32,282 nucleotides of DNA. Source: a virus. The notes below the pieces were generated by a model that ran no database searches, was not told where the DNA came from, and worked only from the letters and a program-made list of their open reading frames with translations. The position numbers were made by a program, and so were the translations under genes. The DNA is taken from positions 1 through 32,282 of the IMG/VR virus record IMGVR_UViG_3300028374_000041; one strand, given 5' to 3'. Shown here one piece after another: positions 30,093 through 32,282 of this stretch (positions within the stretch are counted from its first letter, which is position 1; the number at the start of each line of letters is the position of its first letter).

Positions 30093-32282
30093 ATGGCTAT
30101 AAAAGTAAAACAGATATTTGGTTCAGATACTTTAAACGAAGTAATTGAAAAACTTAATTATAATTTTGACCAAGTCGTAATTAACGGTGGAGGTCTTAGA
30201 GGATTCATAGGTAACCAAGGATCAGAAGGAAGAAGAGGAAATACTGGTAGATCAGGTGCTGAAATTCAAGTTGGAAGCTATCCACCTTTAAATAATGCAT
30301 CTGCTTTAAATATCATTAAAGATAATATTTTAAATGTACAGATAGGTGACTATTATTTATATTCAGGTGAAGATAACATTGGAGCAGGATATTATAAAGG
30401 TGACTTATTTGAAGTATCAGAAGCAAGTGGATTAATAACAGGGGTTAATGATTTTGAATTAATATTTAAAATTAATTTAAGAGGTCCGTCTGGAGAATCT
30501 GCGTCTGAAGGAAGTACTACACCATCATATATTTCCGCAGCGAATTCAGTTAAAAGGAATAACCAATCAGAACAGGAAATAGTTATTAATAATAAATCTT
30601 TTAATAAACCATTTTTACCTGCCGATTCTGCTTTATCTACAAGAAATGTTGATATTGGCGACACTACGGCAATTAATTCATTTATTGCCGGTGGTTCTTC
30701 AGATATTATTTTATTAAAATCTTATGATACAACTACTGCATCTGCTGGAGAATTAGGAATTAATTTTGTAATTGAAGATCCGGAATTTGAAGATCTAACA
30801 GGGTTATCGCCTCATCAGTTAATAGAATCAAGAAGAGCACAAATTAGATATTATAAAGATCCGCCAGACAGATATATTTTAGATATTGCTAACTTATATG
30901 AATCTGAAGGAGTAGAAGGAAGTTCACCTATTAAAGGTGATATTCAAATTAGATCTTCTATTAATGGAGATATTTTTGCTGAGTATGGAAAGAACTTTCA
31001 ATTAGATATGAGATCTGATGTAATTGGAGATGCAGATTCTTATGATGGTGAGATTAGATTAAGATCAAGAAGAAGAAATATTTTAAGAAATGAAGTTGAT
31101 GGTAATTCTTCAGATAGAGGATATGTATTACTTGAACAAGTTGATAATAAAATAAGTTCTGGTAATATTGCAACATCATTTGTAAAACTAGAGAATAGAA
31201 AAATTACTCTTGAAACTCTTAGATCTAATTCTGCATCTCAGAATATCGATACTAAACCAAATTCTATTAATGTTAATAGTGACTATATTCACCACAAATC
31301 AGTTGATACTGTTTATGACTTTTTAGTTCATAAAATGGAGAAACAAGGTTCGAATATGAAACAAATGATTTTCAATGATGGAGGAAGTCAAAAATATTAT
31401 GCTTTAAAATCTTCATATAATAGAGGATCAAAATTATTTGGTGCAGATGCTACTGAAGGTTTATCTGATTATTGGATGCTGCATAATTTTACTACCGGTA
31501 ATTCTGCAATTAAATCTGGAGTTGAGGCAACTGAATCAGTAGAAAGATCTTCATATTTTGAATTTAACTCAGATGCTTTCTCATTAAGAAGAAAATCTGC
31601 GGATTCCGCAGAGTTTGGAACATCTGCATCAAGATTACCATATCTAGATATTAGAGATAATAATAATGATAGAGGAATTTTATTTGGATGGGGAAGTTCA
31701 ACTTCTGATTCTACTCAAAAATATGCAGAATTAAGAACTGAAACTGATTATACTTTATTCTTTCATACTCGAAATTCAAGTACAGCAAAGTTTATTTTCA
31801 AAAGAGGAGGCACTGATTCTGATGCATTAAAATCTACTTATGCTAAAAATTCTCATGTAGGTTATACTTTCATGGATGGTAGTTTAAATATTACTAATTC
31901 TGATGTAAACTTAACAGATAGAAGTTTAAACTTAACAAAAAGTTATAGTAATCCAAGAGGATTTAGATTTAGATATAATGGATCAGGAAATAATCAATTC
32001 CTTTTAGAATCTAATGATAACGGTACAGATTGGCTTTCTGCTTTTAGAGTTGACAGAGTTACTAGAAATATTGGTGTAAATATTACAGCTCCTATAGAAA
32101 AATTACATGTAGGTGGTAGAATTAGAGCAAGTCAATCAATCGATGTATATGGATTAAGTAATCCTTCTGGAGGACCTACAATGAACATGGCATATGATAC
32201 AAGCATAAGCACAGGTTTATTAAGATCTAAAGATTGGAATGCTGGTCTTTGGAAAGATATGAGATTAACTGCTAATAGAATT
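30093..32282 (+). CDS. Tail fibre protein with collagen-like segment, cut by right window edge
   Basis: The frame is open from ATG 30093 through the last base (730 codons, no stop), so the gene continues beyond the window. The N-terminus (MAIKVKQIFGSDTLNEVIEK, then NYNF) matches that of the protein at 18897. Residues 34-57 are eight consecutive Gly-X-Y triplets (GLRGFIGNQGSEGRRGNTGR), a collagen-like trimer, with a short second run (GPSGES) near 131. The rest is beta-rich with Ser/Asn/Asp and Arg, typical of fibre shafts. Near residues 658-680 the sequence RNIGVNITAPIEKLHVGGRI resembles the GIGTTxPxEKLHVxG segment that often precedes a C-terminal peptidase S74 intramolecular chaperone. That domain would lie to the right of the window. 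A receptor-binding fibre is the most likely role. Confidence 0.78.
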   Translation, partial: MAIKVKQIFGSDTLNEVIEKLNYNFDQVVINGGGLRGFIGNQGSEGRRGNTGRSGAEIQVGSYPPLNNASALNIIKDNILNVQIGDYYLYSGEDNIGAGYYKGDLFEVSEASGLITGVNDFELIFKINLRGPSGESASEGSTTPSYISAANSVKRNNQSEQEIVINNKSFNKPFLPADSALSTRNVDIGDTTAINSFIAGGSSDIILLKSYDTTTASAGELGINFVIEDPEFEDLTGLSPHQLIESRRAQIRYYKDPPDRYILDIANLYESEGVEGSSPIKGDIQIRSSINGDIFAEYGKNFQLDMRSDVIGDADSYDGEIRLRSRRRNILRNEVDGNSSDRGYVLLEQVDNKISSGNIATSFVKLENRKITLETLRSNSASQNIDTKPNSINVNSDYIHHKSVDTVYDFLVHKMEKQGSNMKQMIFNDGGSQKYYALKSSYNRGSKLFGADATEGLSDYWMLHNFTTGNSAIKSGVEATESVERSSYFEFNSDAFSLRRKSADSAEFGTSASRLPYLDIRDNNNDRGILFGWGSSTSDSTQKYAELRTETDYTLFFHTRNSSTAKFIFKRGGTDSDALKSTYAKNSHVGYTFMDGSLNITNSDVNLTDRSLNLTKSYSNPRGFRFRYNGSGNNQFLLESNDNGTDWLSAFRVDRVTRNIGVNITAPIEKLHVGGRIRASQSIDVYGLSNPSGGPTMNMAYDTSISTGLLRSKDWNAGLWKDMRLTANRI

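Noticed and set aside
30392-30664. Minus-strand frame of 90 codons
   Set aside because: It lies within the open plus-strand fibre frame 30093-32282, which is long, has family motifs and continues to the edge.

Overview
This window is a contiguous piece of the late, virion-structure region of a large contractile-tailed (T4-like, myovirus-type) bacteriophage. Every credible gene lies on the + strand. Genes are packed with gaps of a few bases or overlaps of 1 to 22 bases, the DNA is strongly AT-rich, and 22 of the 23 genes that end in the window stop with TAA (one with TGA). The host is most likely a member of the Bacteroidota (Flavobacteriia-like): start codons are preceded by A/T-rich sequence rather than a consistent Shine-Dalgarno motif, and the first gene carries the BspA/DUF285 repeats and C-terminal sequence typical of flavobacterial surface proteins. 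No integrase, tRNA, rRNA, insertion sequence or CRISPR array was seen.

Layout. 1-353: the end of a DUF285-repeat protein. 447-1746: three small unknown genes closed by a strong terminator. 1844-9338: a baseplate hub and spike operon with two unknown leaders, a gp48-like tail-tube-junction protein, a gp53-like LysM wedge protein, a gp27-like hub, a gp54-like protein, a gp5-like spike (OB fold plus beta repeats, no lysozyme domain) and a hydrophobic protein of unknown role. 9396-10565: a four-S1-domain protein alone between a promoter-like motif and a terminator. 10651-15057: a putative amidoligase with a pentapeptide-like tail, a structural protein, gp25, gp6 and a small ORF. 15057-25064: four large baseplate/fibre proteins (the first a positional match to gp7), closed by a terminator. 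25153-30045: a 1630-residue structural protein. 30093 to the right edge: a collagen-containing fibre cut off by the window.

How the genes work together. Most products should build the baseplate: hub (gp27, gp5), wedges (gp53, gp25, gp6, gp7-like), the start of the tail tube (gp48/gp54-like), and peripheral fibres. The T4-like identities rest on motif recognition and gene order and were not tested by database search. Two genes break the pattern: the S1-domain protein, which could bias translation toward phage mRNA in a host that rarely uses Shine-Dalgarno pairing, and the amidoligase-like protein, which is closely spaced with the wedge genes.

Regulation. Three intrinsic terminators (1766-1792, 10586-10614, 25077-25114) divide the region. 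Two AT-rich motif classes sit in the gaps: ATATATAA(A/T)CTATA before 447, 1844 and 9396, and a T4-late-promoter-like xATAAATA at 21 to 28 bases before 10651, 18897, 21690, 25153 and 30093.
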